From Motacilla alba alba (lineage: Eukaryota > Chordata > Aves > Passeriformes > Motacillidae), in the NCBI RefSeq assembly GCF_015832195.1, contig NC_052028.1:7173501-7237500 (forward strand): 64,000 bases of DNA. The letters are read 5' to 3'. Position numbers and translations under genes: made by a program. Numbering within the stretch: the first letter of the stretch is position 1; each line of letters opens with the position of its first letter. Shown here one piece after another: positions 22,271 to 36,540 of the stretch. The notes beneath the pieces are model-generated. The model did no database searches, was not told the DNA's origin, and saw nothing but the letters and a program-made list of their open reading frames with translations.

Positions 22271-25200
22271 TGTGTGAAATTACTGCATTCTTTTTATTCT
22301 TGCCCATGATGTTATTTTAATGATAGTGCATATGGAGCAGTGCTTTGAGCTACACATAGCTTTACCTACGTGGAAAAGAGGAGGTGACATCTCACACAGA
22401 GGTGAGCAGGAACTGACCTGCCGGGTCTGTTGGCTCACAGATGCAGTCCCCTGCTGCTTGCAATGGTCAGTGAAGAGCCATGCCTCATGTTCCCAAATTC
22501 TGGGCTCTTTTAACAGGAGATGCAGGAAGTGCAAACACATACACCCCTTGTTCATGTCTGTCTCAATACAGGCAGCTGGAGATGTCTCTGGCAGTCACTG
22601 CTGATTATCTGCTGCAAGTCAGCAATAACTGTGCACTGTAAAACCCAGAACTATTCAGGTGGGAGAGAAGAAGGATTCCAGCTTGTTCTCTTTCCTTACA
22701 CATCTCACTTTTAATACTCTGTGGAGATGGGTTCTCTGCTGAAGCACAGCGAGCGCTACTTTTCCCAAAGATGAATTGTATTTACTTTCCCACTTTGTTG
22801 GCTGGTGCTGAAATGTTTAATTCATTTGTTTGGCTGTAGTTTGAGATATGAGTACAGAGCTATTAACTTTAGGGGTAAGGTGACTGCAGGCAGGATGTGG
22901 CATGATTAGATACTTGTAAGCAGCACTGATGAGTAAAAATATAAACGTGGAGACAAGAGGCTCTTGAAGATAATGATCACAGAGGGTGGGATTCAAAAAG
23001 AAGACCCAATAATACTGAAGAGCTATAAAGTACTTTTGACATTGCCAGGGACTGGAACTTGCTGCAATTATCAGTACAGGAGACAACTGCAAACAGAACT
23101 TGCTGTCTGGCTCTTTAATAAAACACCAGCTCATGCTCATTTACATGAAAAAGGTGGAGACTGAATAGAGCCTGAATCATTATTTTTCAAAAAAGATCTG
23201 AGGACCTGTGGTCTGAAGGCATAGAAAGCAACAGTTATTCCCCCACATTCCCAGTGCAGCTACTGAAGTATGCTTCCACATCCAGCCATGCTTTCCCTGT
23301 TAGTGCCCAGAGAGCTGGTGTGCTTATTGTGTTCTTCAGCAGGAGAGCACAGCTCTATAAATTATCAACATAAATGACAAAAGGGTCAAGTTTTGGCTCA
23401 CAGAGACTAAATTTTGACCTTCACAGAAACCATGTCATGCTGCTGCTTTCTTGTACCCATTACTGTACAACACCATAAAGCTGAGACAAAAATTTAATGG
23501 AACTGGGAGGGGAAGCAGTAAAAATATTTGCAATAAATAGACAATACAATGGAAGAAGAGCTGAAACAGAGATGGTTCCTGCCTTTTGTATTCCTCTTTA
23601 TTTTACTAACATTTTTCTATTTAACATCTAATAAATCATTTAGGGAATTTCCAGACATTTATTGGTTTTATTCAAAAAAATACAAACAGAAATCAATAGA
23701 GTGCAGGCAGGTCAGCTGAGTGCATTTGAAATCAGCTGGCTTCCACTGGAGTTTTAATAGTGCCTATCTCATTTTGTTAATACTTTAATTCTAAGGGCTT
23801 TTGCCAGGAAGGACAAATATGTCAAAGCTCAGTCCGAATGGATCCTCTTTCACAATGTTTAGGCAGCTTGTGGCCAGTGATTTCATGGTCTAAGCCAAGA
23901 TCTGAAGAGCAGAGGAGCCTTTCATTCTGTTCCTGTGTACATGGGATGGAATGGGAGTGAACTATCAGTATCAAGACCAGGAGTAATGATAAAGGAAGAA
24001 CATGAGCAAGTCCAAGACCTTCTGGAGCTTTCAAACAAATTCTTGAACTGCTTTCCATCAGTGTGTTGACTGATCCAATGACTGTTCAGATGTCATTAAG
24101 GGCTTTAAGTGTCCATGTAACATGCTTTATGAGAAGAACAAGTGAAGTGTGCATTCATGCATGTTCCTGGTAAACTGCAGAGGACTGAGAAGAATTGCCA
24201 CACTCTTGCAGTAGATAAAATGAGCACAGTTTTAATCATGTTTTAAGAGGAGGTAATGCTGTAAAGACTCAAATTGGATTTCTCAAATTTTTTTAATGTG
24301 TAAATACTGGGAATCTGTTCTCAGAATCCTTTGCTCAATTTCATAATCTTCAATATCACAGTAGGGAGGGAATATAGCACACAGACATCAAAGAGACAGA
24401 ATTGTGCTTGCAGCTATTAGTTCTTACATTAAAAAAAAAAACCTAAAGCTAAAATTTAGAGCCAATAGGAGTCTAACTCTCCCACCCTCTTCAAAAACGC
24501 AGTCCAAGCACCACACCAAATAAACATTGTAAGTCCTAATACTGATTTTGAAGGCAGGTTATTTAAAAGGAATGTTCTGGCACTCCATGTGCATTTGACT
24601 TGCATTCTTTAAAATTTAAAATTATTTGCAGTTTCTTGAGATTACTTAACTCCTTATTTGTGATATATTTTCACAGAATCAAACAAAAGTCCAGTGTCTC
24701 AGGAGAGAAAGAGAATCCATGTCACCTATTTGTCTACGCAAGCCTTTATTAACAAAAACACCAAACTCAAACCCTGTGAGAAAGGGGATTAGCCCTACAG
24801 TGGAACATGCTTGAGGAGAACCTGCTACTGGAGTTTTGAAGATTTATCCATGATTTGCCATCAAAATAGTTTTTCTTTACTTCCAGTTTGTAGAAATATC
24901 TAACATCAATGGTGGGGATCTGAAACAAGCTCATATGCTGTGAAGACTTCCATGGTGTACAAAGCATTATTGGAATCTATTTCATACTCATCTGTTATTG
25001 TGAGCATAAAATGTGCAAGTGTTCCCCACTGCTGTAAATGTCAGCATGCTGGGGGCAAATGCTTTGATTTTCTATCAGCAAATAAGGTTAAACTATATAG
25101 TGTTTAATCATGCTTGGCGAGAGTGATGAACTTTAAGGAATGAGTTTCCTTCCAATCACTACATCTTCCATTCTGAAAAGCATTTACGGGATCCTGAAAA

Positions 25201-28200
25201 AAACTTCCTCAGCCTATAGAGCACTAAAATACAAACCATTTAGACATAAACATTACTGTGATTGAGGAAATCAGGTATTTGAGCATATAATATGCAAATA
25301 AACTTTGAAAATCAGACCTCTGATTTTCTGGCACCTCTAGGCAGTGAAATTTTCTGCATTTATAGAAGAGTATACATTATCTGGTAGGACACAGCCTAAA
25401 AACTGTTGATTTCTAAATAAAGCAATTGTATTTACCAGGCCAGAATGTAAGTGGTTAGAAGGTAGGAGTGCTCTGCTAGAGTAACTGAAGTCTGGGGTTT
25501 TATCAGTGTGGAGAATCTCACCTACACTCCCCACCTGCTCATTCCAAAAGGAAAGCTGCAGGTAAAGGCATGGAGGAGACTTGTACAGGGGTTTAAAAAT
25601 ATAAAATTTCAACTATCAAAGGCATAGTGGAAGATAATACTGGTAGTATCTTAGCAACCAGTGAAAATTCAGGAAAAGCTGTACAGGAAAATCAGCTACA
25701 GCCCATTTTAAGGCCCTCTCTGGTTTACATTTGTTATGTGTTTCTGAAACTGGCTTTTTAGTCACAGTATTTGAAAATATTTTTTATTGTAGTACTTCAT
25801 CATCTTCAGTTTCTGCTGAGGGAAGATACATTTTTATACTTGGATCAGTAATTACAGATTTATTAGAGCAATTTCATTAGTGTGTGCCTGCCTTGAGGGC
25901 AGAGTAGAAGAGCCAGTAGTGAAAGGAGGGGTTGGTGCTGTGCCCTGTGGGGTCAGTGGCAAACACAGAGACAGGGCCTGCCTGCCCTGAGAATCAGGAC
26001 AGGTCTTATGTGATAGCTTCACCTTTTTTTCTGATTACAGTGGTTTCATCAGTGTAACTACAGTCTAGATTTTCAGGATTTCTGTGGTCGCCCCGCTATA
26101 CAAAAAAATTACACTTTTTTTTTTTTTAATCATCTGAAGTAAAGATGTTTGTTTCATAGCAGTCAAGGGGCTTATGGCAAAATTTTATCACAATGCAGAA
26201 TTAATATGGCATCAGCCTGTTTTCAAAACATCAGATTTCTGTTCAGTGCTTTTGGTATAAAAATGCAGAAATCTTGAAGGAAAATGGAATTTGCAGAGTT
26301 AGTCAAATATGAGAATAATTGATGCACATAAATGCCAGTACATTAAAGATTCATATTCACTTTGTTGCTCTTTGATTGTAGGAGTTTCAGCACCTATTGC
26401 ATGCTATTATTTCTATCATTTTTAACCTCCATTATAATGGCAAACATCAAAATTTGAAAACTATTTCATTGAAAGTATGTCCTTAAATATGTTCTATTTG
26501 TTACATATACTAATGTTTGATTCTCATACTGGAAACTTACAATTACCTAAGGAAAAGCAGAAAATAGCTTAAAGTGAAAACAAGTTTTGTTTCAGATATC
26601 CAAAGTCATTTTGTGGGCAACCCTCTGTTTTGCAATTTATTCAGATCTGCTTGCTGTTCAGTGATAAATGAAAACCTTTCTAAAGATTGACAAGAAATAG
26701 GAAATTATCCAGAATCCCCTAAATGCTCACCTTCAAGAAATATATTGCCTTAATAGACTTTATCTTGCTCTAATCAATACAGTCTCAATCGAACAGATTG
26801 TTTCAGCTCACAAAAGGCAAGCAGACAATTAATTGTAAAAACATTTTTATTGGCTTGTGTATAGTTCTTTCTTTGTTAAGCCACTAATGGCTCAACTGTG
26901 TTAAATAATCAGACTCTTGGGAAGAGGAAAATAAATCATTTTACTGAATTTCTGATAAAGAAATTGTATATAAGTAGTTTTAATCATGTTTCAATAAGAC
27001 TTAAACTCTATGTATTGAAACTCTCTGTTACCAACAGTAAGGTGTTATAGGTCTTGCTATTTACTGTGAATTCATCCCTCTCCAGGGCCTTTTGTCTAGC
27101 TACCTGACTTGGAGCTGGCTCCAGGGCAATTTTTAATTAGTATGTTGAGGTTAAGTTGTTGCTCGCTCGCTCCCCAGGCTGTCCTTGGCCAGCCCCCTAA
27201 GGATGGTCTTCCCTCAGCACAGAGGTCCCAGGCCAGAAAGATGCAGGTGCCAGCAGCAAAATGGATCATTGTGCTGCTAAAACAGAAACAAAACGTGCCT
27301 TGGCAAATGTCTTTTTTCCAGAGCTATCTGTGCAACAAATGCTTTAAAAGTTTCTCCTTCTGCTACAGCACTGAAACAAAACCAAAATGCACAAATACCT
27401 CAAACCCACCAGGTCAGGCTGCCTTGCAGGCCCACATCCCCTAGCAGGGTCTGGCCCTGGGGAGCTCTCCCACAGGTAAACAAATGATCTGCTGTAGGTT
27501 TCAGCAGTCACAGGTGCCACTCAGGAATTCTGACAGAGGAAAACACCTCCAGGAAATGGGAGCCATCTCTCCATGCTTCCCTCCCAGACGGTAAGAGGAG
27601 ATAATAATCCTTTCCTCTACATGGAACAAGTGATATGAGAATAAGCAGGCTTTAAGCTGTAGGGGCAGGAATGTTGGCAGAGGGAGAGGATGCTAGGCAG
27701 AAAATATTTGTGCCAAATGTGGAGAGAATACAGATCAGATTTATCAGGAGAAATCCCTACTATTGTCTTTACCTTATGACAACTAAATTTCAGAGGGAAA
27801 TGTGAATAGATTCACAATTTAAACAGTACTAATGCCAATAGTTAACACCTTGGACAATAAACTGGAATCAGCCTCTTGAGCAAGTACAAACATTCATCAG
27901 CACTGTTTCATGTCCTGCCACTCCAGCAGCTGACACCCATGACATTCAAATTTCTTTAAGTCTTTCCAGACAATAGTAACAAGACCCTAATGGACAGATT
28001 GCACCTGTCCATTAGACTAAATTGACTAGTTTATTGTCTTCATAGTCTTTTGAAGAGTGATAAGCAACAGCTTGGGTTAACAGAGAAGATTTCTGGATTA
28101 CAGCCTTCACATCCATCCTGGGAGGGGGCTGATGCTGCCCTCTCTGGTTTGGAAACATTCAAATGAGACTGACTGCCAGCAGGTGATGCTACATGAGAAA

Positions 28201-28871
28201 GCTTCTGAGCTGGGATTCCAGATGATGCCTCAATCCCTTTATTTGAACAATAAGGGAAAGAGTGGCCGGAGGAGTAAGGAGAGGTAAGCACTGTGTTAAT
28301 ACCTGGAGACCAATTAACAGCAGAGCGTGAGCTGCTCAGGATCCCTGAGATGGTCTCAATACAGAAGATGAAAGTTTTCATTTTAGGTAACTCTGAGATT
28401 CCACTCAGGGCAACAGGCAGCTAAGCAGGGGGTGGCATTCACACTAGCATACTGATCCAGCACCCTGTCTTTCAGGGAGACTGGGAAGAGTCTTGTTTTT
28501 CATGTATTAAGTACTGAGCCCTCAAGATAAGAATCTCACCCGGTCATGCAAGGTACCAAGGGGTTTTTTTTCTTCTCAGAATGTCTATGAAAAGTGATAC
28601 TCAGTAATTGAAAGTAAAATAATGAGAAATACTCCCCCTTGTTTTTTGTACTTTATGGGTAGCTTTTTTTTTTTTTCAGCAGCAATGACTTTCTGCAGAC
28701 ACCTGCTGCACTTGCAAACACAAATTTTTGCCTGCTCACTTATGCTGGGCAGGATCCAAGATTCCCAGAAAGAAAATCCTTACCAGGCAGTCAAGTGGGC
28801 AACAGTGCTACAAATAGTTCCCTCTCGGCCAGAAGCTGAAGGCTTTATTTATATATGTATGTGTGTATATA
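22271..28871. other. Intergenic, no gene recognised
   Basis: 6.6 kb of AT-rich single-copy-looking DNA downstream of ATP10B. Open frames are short, overlap on both strands and have no splice context or known similarity. Confidence 0.6.
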
Positions 28872-28923
28872 TATGATGTATACATATTTATATATCTTCA
28901 TATTTAAATATGTATACATCATA
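28872..28923. repeat. AT-rich inverted repeat (19-bp perfect arms, 14-nt loop)
   Basis: Arms 28872-28890 and 28905-28923 are exact reverse complements with core gatgtatacatattta / taaatatgtatacatc and a 14-nt spacer. It lies in a TA/TG-rich microsatellite-like tract (about 28850-28935). It could extrude as a cruciform or be a degenerate simple repeat. No TSD or transposon end is recognised. Confidence 0.85.
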
Positions 28924-31900
28924 CATACGTGTATTTTGATACAATGGATTGAAATGGCTGGACATGGCAGCTTGCTGTCCCCAAATAAATGTGAGATAAA
29001 GCCTGCTGAGCCCACACCCAGCCACAGCCCTCCCAGGGGGGCAGGGAGTGCCTGATCGAGGCCAGGGGAGGAAAAACGAGGCAGAGACTTCAGAGGTGAG
29101 CACACGGTGGCCATGAGCAAGCAAAGAGGCAACCAAGTTTTGCACCTTGCTGCAGATACCAGCAGGTTTCTCTTTCTAAGTCACTGTTTCTTGCACAGAT
29201 GCAGCCCAGATTTATATAATGTTTTATGAAATGAGTTTCCATTTGCAATCCCCATCCTTTGCCTTCTTGTTTCTTCTTCTTCTTGGATGTTTTCTTTCTG
29301 CTTCTTATTTCTCGAGGAGATCTGTAAACATGAAAAGCAAGAATGGAACAGAGCTGAGCTAATTAACAGCTGTGTTAAGCTATTATTTACCCTGCACAGG
29401 AACACATCTTAAATCGATGCCAGTTTGGATGACAGAAATGATACTGGAAGAGACAGGCCAAAGCCTTGAAAGCCCATCAACACCCTCTTTTCAAACTCAC
29501 GATTTTGCTTCAGAACAGTCCACTGAGAGACATTTCCCGGCTCCATAGGTCCCTCCCTGGAGGAAAATTTTTAGAAACGCATTTCTCACCAATTCCAGGT
29601 AAATGAAATCACCTTGTGAACAGTCTGAGTCAGTGCAGCACGATTACTATTTCAAACAGGGAAGAAAGAAATCAGGAAATATTTGTCTTAAGGAAAAAAA
29701 AAAAAAAAGGAAAATAAAGAGAAAAATTTACAGGACATTTGCTCTTTTCCTCCTTTTTGCTGTCATAAAATTCTAATATTACCTGTTATGGCACCAGCTA
29801 CTGGGAAGGAGCCAGAAAAAAACAGTGCTTGCTCTGGTTAAGGATACATATTTTCAGCATTGACTCATCTGTCCTGGCTGCCCAAGCACATCATGCACAT
29901 ACATATGTTTGTTACACAGACTGGGTTCATGTGGGTTTGCAAGGGCTCTGACTGAGTGTGGAGGAGGTTGCAAAGATGCACTTCAGCTCAGCTGGTCTGC
30001 ATTTCAGTGCAGGCAGCAAAACAAGAATAACTACAGCTCAGGTTCAAAGCTGTGAAACTTGTTACATTTTCTGGATCACTCTATGTTGTTGCTCATGCAG
30101 ATACATGAATTTGCTCTGAAAGCAACATGGAAAGACTTGCATTGGCTTTATGAACCAAATCACAACTGGCAAAAAATGCAATCTGAACTTGCATGCAGAA
30201 AGGAAAAAAGCCTCTGTCAAAATGAAAGCAGGATGTTTGGTTGGACACACTGCATCAACATTACAAGCTCTCATTTGCTCAGCAGACTGAGGTATGGCAG
30301 TGTCACCTAGCAACTTCTGAAGGGCATTCAGACTTGGCCATGCTGAACTCCACAGAAAAGCCTGTACACATTAACTTACAAACCAATATGTTTTATAAAT
30401 TTGTCAAAAGCATCACATTTGATATTAAAAAATTAACACTGTACAGGAGGAAAGGAATCAAAGAATAATTGTCATGCTGGCAGTAATGCAGTGGGGGGAG
30501 TGGAACTTCTAAACATGAAATGCTGTAACCCTGGGAAATAAAGGTGTGCAATTCCAAAGTCTCTCCTCTGAAAGGTGTACAGGCACGCCCAGAAGATTTA
30601 TAGACATGTATGTATGAAGGTGTCTATGTACATTACTTTAGAAAGGTTCCATGTTTTTTCAGGTACTTATATTAGCTCATTTTCCAAGTACTTATATTTG
30701 TTATGTTTTGTCCAAAGTATTTAATACTTCCTTGTATGTACAATTCCTTATTCTTCAGTAAGTCTGTACTGAGCTGCTCTCAGCTCTCAAGAAGATCAAG
30801 GCATGGAGCATCATGGTGGGCTGCACTGTTAAAATCCAGTCACTTCCCATGGCATTGGCACTGCCAGGACTAATGGAGAAGATAAATCTGTGTGGAAAAG
30901 TTAAGCCAGAATGAACAGGCATGGTGGGCAGCAAAACTTGGGCTGATTTTGGCTGATGGATCAGCTCTGGTGAGGATCAAGTCAGCTATTCAGTCTACAG
31001 TCTGTGAGCTTAAACTACAAAAAACACAAGAATTACTAGAAGTTAATTTAGGATTATAATAACAACTTTAATAGGGTATTTTGAGTGGTTCTACATGAGG
31101 CAGGTTTAGGCATTCCTCTGCACAGCTGAAAATAAAAAACGTCCCTTGCAGTGATTTTCTAGGTTTTATTTTAATTATTAAAAGCTTTTAGAGAAGAAAA
31201 AAAAGGAAAATTTCTGAAGAATTTTCATACTTGTAATGCACCAGGGCATTTGCTAAAAGTAAGGGGAACAGAAATTCTAGAAAAAAACAGGAGTGGGTGC
31301 ACATCACATTGCATTGTCTGGCTCTTTGTGATTTCCATTCACCCACACAGAGTCTGCAGGTGAATTAGCTGCTCCCTGCAGCTCACCCCTGCACTCTGGC
31401 TTCTCTACACTTGCAGCCATTAGTCACCCACAGGTCATGCAGAGGGACTGCTCCAAGGTGGGGGAAAGAGCAGGTGCCAACGGGCTCTGCCTGCAGGCTT
31501 GTCTGAACAGGCTGTTCCAGAATACATCTAAGAAGTCTGCAATGATTTAAATCAAATCTGAGCCTGAAAAAGAGAAGAAGTTTGAGTGTAGGGGGAAAAT
31601 AAAAAAAAACTTAAATGGAAGCAAGAGTGGAAAAATCTTTTACAATGACTCTTAAATGTCTCCCCTCCAAAACTTTTCCTCTGTTGCTTTCCTCTCATCT
31701 CCTGTGACTCTTGGGCTTAACCTCCTTTCAAACACCTGGACAGGCTCTGTGGGGCCCACCTGGCTTTGAGACTGTCTGTATTCCCAGGTGGCTGCTCCCT
31801 CCCCATGCAGGAAGGGCTGGCAGGATCAGATCTGTAGGGCAGCAGATTTCACACAACAAACATGATTGAGGACACTGATTATTCCTTGAGCCCTCTGTAA

Positions 31901-32853
31901 TTCTCATTTCAAGTAATTTTCAAGTAATTCTCATCTCAATTAATTTTCTCTTACTGTGGCTGAGCCACGGGCAGAGCTGAGGTACCCAGAGCCCTGCTGG
32001 ACCCTCCAGCTGCAGACTCTCCTGCCTGCCAGGCCTGCAAAGTGGGGGGGTGGCGGTGTCTGGGGGTGTCCTGTACAAAATAAAAGCACTGTTACTACTA
32101 CAGTGGTTACACACTAAATCATTACCCCTTAATAACATGGAAGGTCTGACCTCAACCTACACATTTATTTATGCTGGGTCATCCCCATGGCCTCACAAAC
32201 CAAAATTTTTATTGAGCAGTATTTCTCTTACACCACCTATATATATATATAAAACAATTATATAGAATGAATGATGGTAATTAGAAACTAAATCTGGCCT
32301 TGCTGCCTCCAGTCAGAACATTTTCTACTCCATGGGCTAAGATGAAACCACACCAGATCAGTGAGACAATTTTTAATCATAACAATGCTTCTTATCTCCC
32401 TGTTCTTCCCTCAGCTCCCTTCCAAGGCTGATATTTTCTGTGAGAGAACATAAGCAACTTGTTTTCTCCTAAAGTCACTGAGCAATGTAGACTGCCCTGC
32501 AAAGACCTGAACAGGCAAAAGCCTTGCTGCCTGGAAACCAAGTGTGATAAAAAGTGAAGTGACACCTCTCAGCAACAGCTGTTCCCACGGGATGGAAGGT
32601 GTCCTGTTATCCTTCCATGCTCTTGGGGAGCAGGAACAGCCTGGAACCAAGCAGAGGACACCAGAGCAAAAGAGTTTCCAACACACAGTAGCAGAGAACT
32701 CCCCTTTGGATCAGCAAGAACATAACATAGGATCCAGCAAAAGAAAGAGTAAAAACCATTTATTTGATGGGGTTTTTTCTGACCAACAAATTAATCACTG
32801 GGGCAGTTATCAATATTACATATTATATGCCTTTCCAGAGTTTTTGGTTCTAC
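28924..32853. other. Intergenic, no gene recognised
   Basis: AT-rich DNA with short A tracts (for example near 29695-29709). No coding, RNA or repeat family call can be supported. Confidence 0.6.
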
Positions 32854-32858
32854 ATTCC

Positions 32859-33263
32859 TGTGGTGCCTGAACAGCAGGCCTGTAAAGCTTCATAGACTGG
32901 ACTTTGGCTCAATCAGACAAAGCTACCAGCCTCTCCTAAGAATAGAATCCTGTAACAGGGAAAAACAGCTTGTTTCCCTGAGAAAGGGTTCGAAGATTGG
33001 GACTGCTTCTTGCCCCTCTATAAGCTACTCTAAACCATCAAAGAGAAAAATGCAAACAGTATCTGAAAACAGATGCTTGTCAGCATGTAGGCATCTCTGG
33101 TGAACTGACCAAGTGTTACAGGTAACAATTGTCACTGACCAATTAGAAATAGGCATTATATATTTGTAAAACTCTATATAATGGGACATGGGAATAAACC
33201 TTTACTTTTCTTGGCTTCATGAACAAGAGTGTGTCTAGTCTCTCTAAAGTGAGGTCAACAGCA
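32859..33263 (+). mobile_element. Solo LTR of an avian endogenous retrovirus (5-bp TSD, ERVL-like)
   Basis: A 405-bp unit that starts TGTGGTGCC, ends CAACAGCA (TG...CA) and is flanked by the direct repeat attcc at 32854-32858 and 33264-33268. Internal LTR signals read in the + direction: CCAAT at 33139-33143, TATATAA at 33175-33181 and AATAAA at 33193-33198, with a T-rich segment after it. There is no internal gag/pol or second LTR nearby, so it is a solo LTR left by recombination. A 5-bp duplication fits ERVL-type integrases (ERV1 usually 4, ERVK usually 6); the class is inference. Confidence 0.82.
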
Positions 33264-33268
33264 ATTCC

Positions 33269-36200
33269 TTCCATCTGCAGTACAAACTGTCTCTGCCTTT
33301 TTATTTTTTAAAGCTTCCCTTTTCACCTCAGCACTACTTTCACTAACAAATAGACTACATCTTTCTGCTTCTTTCATTATTACTTTGCTCTACAGCTGCT
33401 GGAGAAAAGTGATGCTGAAGCAAACCCAGACTGCTACTGGTTACTTCTGTAACCCCAGAAGAAGTTTGGTTTTCTTCATCAGAACTAAGTTCCCATTTAG
33501 GAGACAGATGGAAAAAAGTTCAATTAGTTGTACAAATACTTCACAACCATGGGCTGATGAAGTCAGCTTCAGTTTAATGCTTTCTCCTGTGGTGATGTTG
33601 TAGCACCAGCCACTTGCACTTCTTCTCATTGATAGAAGAAAGGTGGTGAGAATTCACAGAAAATTCAGCATTGATAGAAAGATGGCTGGTGGGTGGGATA
33701 CAAGGCAGAACACCCTGACAAGTGCCTGGCTGACAGCACAGGGAGGTACTTGTGAGCTGATGAGCACCAGCAGCAGTGAGGGAGGGGAGGTGACTGGAAG
33801 GCACAGGAAACCCAACGCACCTTTCTCTGCAGTGTGTGCAACTGCAACAGAAAATCAGTTTCTGTTCTAAATTGTTAAAAAACTCTTTGTGTTTATCAAA
33901 AAAAAAAATGCAAATCATGTAATTTAGATGACTGGCAGCTGTAATGGGCTGTAGAATGGTACTCTGCCAGTTTAAGTGGGATTGGGAATGCAATCTGATC
34001 TCAGAGCTGAAGAAAGAGCTCACAACTGAGGTTAAAGGCACAGAGACAGAACAATCTCCTGTGGAGCATCCCCAGACTAACAGTGGCAGGGGGTTAATGG
34101 GCCTTTCCAAAAGAAACCTCCTATTGATATGTCCCCAGTTTTGCTCCTAATGGCAGGGCTGAAACTGGAGGCATTAGATCAAATCACAATTCCTGATAAA
34201 TTTATCTTCAGTGGTGGAAAAGGCCACTCCCTTCTACTCCACTAGCAGCTGTGGTCTGCTGATTGAGAGGGTCTGCCAAGATGCTGATATTGCATTTCCA
34301 TCCAGAGCTTCCATGCTGGGCTGGAGCTGCAGTCAGGTCACACAGAGACAGAGGAGAGTCTGGTGAAATTCCCCAGAGAAGGAGTTTTTCCTCACAGCTG
34401 TTCTGGCTCTTATGCACATTCCTCTGTGATCTATCCCTGGGCAAAGGCACACAGGCTGCTTTTATCTGCCAGTGACAGCCAAGGTCACTGTTTGACACTG
34501 ATGTGCAATGGTATTCCTGGGCTTCATCAGCCCCCTGAGCATGTGAATCACACTGTGGGTGGCTCGAGCTCCTACAGACACCAAAGGATGACCAGCTCCC
34601 CTGTCTCTCCACCTTCCTGCCCATGCACACTGAGGCCTGGGACTCAGGAACTTTGGGAAGCCCTGCACCTCCCAGGAGGCTGCAACCCCCCCTGGCTGAG
34701 GCACACGTGGACATCCCTCCTTCCCTGCATCCCTCCCTCCAGAGAGCTTTGTGCCCAGCCCCTGCAGCCCAGCCAGCCCCAACACTGCTGCACATTCCCA
34801 CGTGTGGAGCCAGTTCTCTGCCAGCTAGCACCAGCCTGGGGACCATGGGCCCCTGCCTTCAGTGCCATTCACCCACCATCAGCTTCTCCTGAAGGTCAGC
34901 CCTTCTGAATTCCCACACAGCTACTCACAGACAAAATAACTAGCTCACAGACATTTTATTTTTCTTTTTAAGAAACCTTGTAGTATTGCAGTTCGCTCTA
35001 CTTTTCTCGTTTTATTAATTTTGCTATGGCAAAATGAAAGCTGATAAATTAGAGACTTTTGTAAGGCCCACAGAAAATTAGGTTATATAACATCTTTTTT
35101 ATTTATTTAGCTTGATATCAAAGTTGTTTCTTATCGTTCTTCAGGTATATTGTGCTCAGGAAAAAATTCAATTTTCTATTCAACAAGGAGGAGCTGATTT
35201 TTCTACTGCTGATTTTCTGTCTTTTTCTCAATTCTCACTCTGTTATTGGGAGAAAAATAACAAGCTTAGCTGGAGCTGGAGGAACCCTTCCAGCTTTGCA
35301 CGTCACGCCGTGCCATTCCTCACACGATCCAAGTGGTCCACCTATTGGGCTCTGCTCGACAGAGCAAGCACCAAAGTCAGAAGTACAATGATGTTTTTCT
35401 TGACACAGTTACTTGCTGATGCTGACAAACAGAGTGACAGCTGTGCCCTTTTTAGGGCGAGATTTGTGCAGAAAACAAAGTCAAAAAAATAATTTCCTCG
35501 GGCGTTTTTCCCCCCTCTCCTGCTCTGCTCCTGCAGTCCCAGCTGTGCTGAGCTCCCGGGAAGCAGCCAGCCTGGCTGGAGCTGCAGATGGGTCCCACTT
35601 TCCCAGTCCCAAATCCTGCTCTCCATGGCTTCTATCATGTCTTGAATTGTTTCCACCACAAAACAGGGTTATTTTACATAAATTCTGATGGGAAGAGTGA
35701 GCAGACACATCTACACCCCCAAAACTGAGAGGAAGTAAGACGGAAGGAGAAGCAGGAGGGTAGCTGGAGACAGAGGTACCTCTTGGGAAACCCAGCAGGG
35801 CTGTAGGGTTTGGTAGGGTTTGGTAGGGTTTGGCCCCTTTCAGATTTACACCTGGCAGTGCCAGGCACAGCAGGATGGGGAGCATTCAGCCACCTCTGGC
35901 TGACACTCACTGGAAAAGCTCAAGGCTCCTGCCATGCTGCATTTCTGTGGAAGGATCCAGCAAGGAAAAACAGCAATCAGCAGGAAGCAGGCTTTGGGGT
36001 GCAGCTGAAATGTCCTCTCTCTGCTCTTCCCTGTGGCCACAGGCTGAGCAATCTCAGCCCTTTGCCCTGCTTCCCCCAGTCGGGCTGGAGACAGTGTGAC
36101 AGGTGCACGAGAGCCCTAACAGTACCCTGATCCACCTGCAAAACACAGAAATACCAAAAATCCTGAGGAAAATCCACCTCTGCCTCTCCCACTTCACCGT

Positions 36201-36540
36201 CAGCAGAGCAGGTCTTCCAGAAACCACACGGCTCCCGGGGAAAGCAGAAGCACAGGCAAAGGTGATTTGCTCAAGGCTACCAGCCCAGTTACTGGTGGTT
36301 GCAACCACTGCAAATTTCATGTGATAGCTGTCATTTCATGGCTCCATTCCACCCAGAGAGCAGCGTGGGCAGCAGTGCCGCGAGTCACACACCGAGGCAC
36401 GAGGAGAAGCTGGGGGTGCTCACGGGCAGGCTGGGGTCTGCTGCCCACGCAAGGATACGTGATGCTAAATAGGACCAAGGCATGTGGCAAAAGGTGTGCA
36501 TCACTGGGAGCAGGGGCAGCGGGACAAATGGACAGTTGTG
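33269..36540. other. Intergenic, no gene recognised; moderately GC-rich around 34200-36400
   Basis: Contains several overlapping open frames on both strands in GC-richer DNA (for example 34208-34846 and 34363-34908). Their mutual overlap and lack of recognisable domains mark them as chance frames. A 30-bp telomere-like direct repeat lies at 35804-35833. Confidence 0.55.
35804..35833 (+). repeat. Three copies of tagggtttgg (telomere-like)
   Basis: Three perfect tandem 10-bp units. They resemble but do not equal the vertebrate telomere repeat TTAGGG, so this is best treated as a small tandem repeat. Confidence 0.85.

Noticed and set aside
32043..32070. G-rich run as a G-quadruplex
   Set aside because: Only two long G runs are present; four runs of three or more with short loops are not clearly available.
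34208..34908. Overlapping 212-codon minus and 181-codon plus frames
   Set aside because: Both strands are open over the same GC-rich stretch and neither resembles a protein family.
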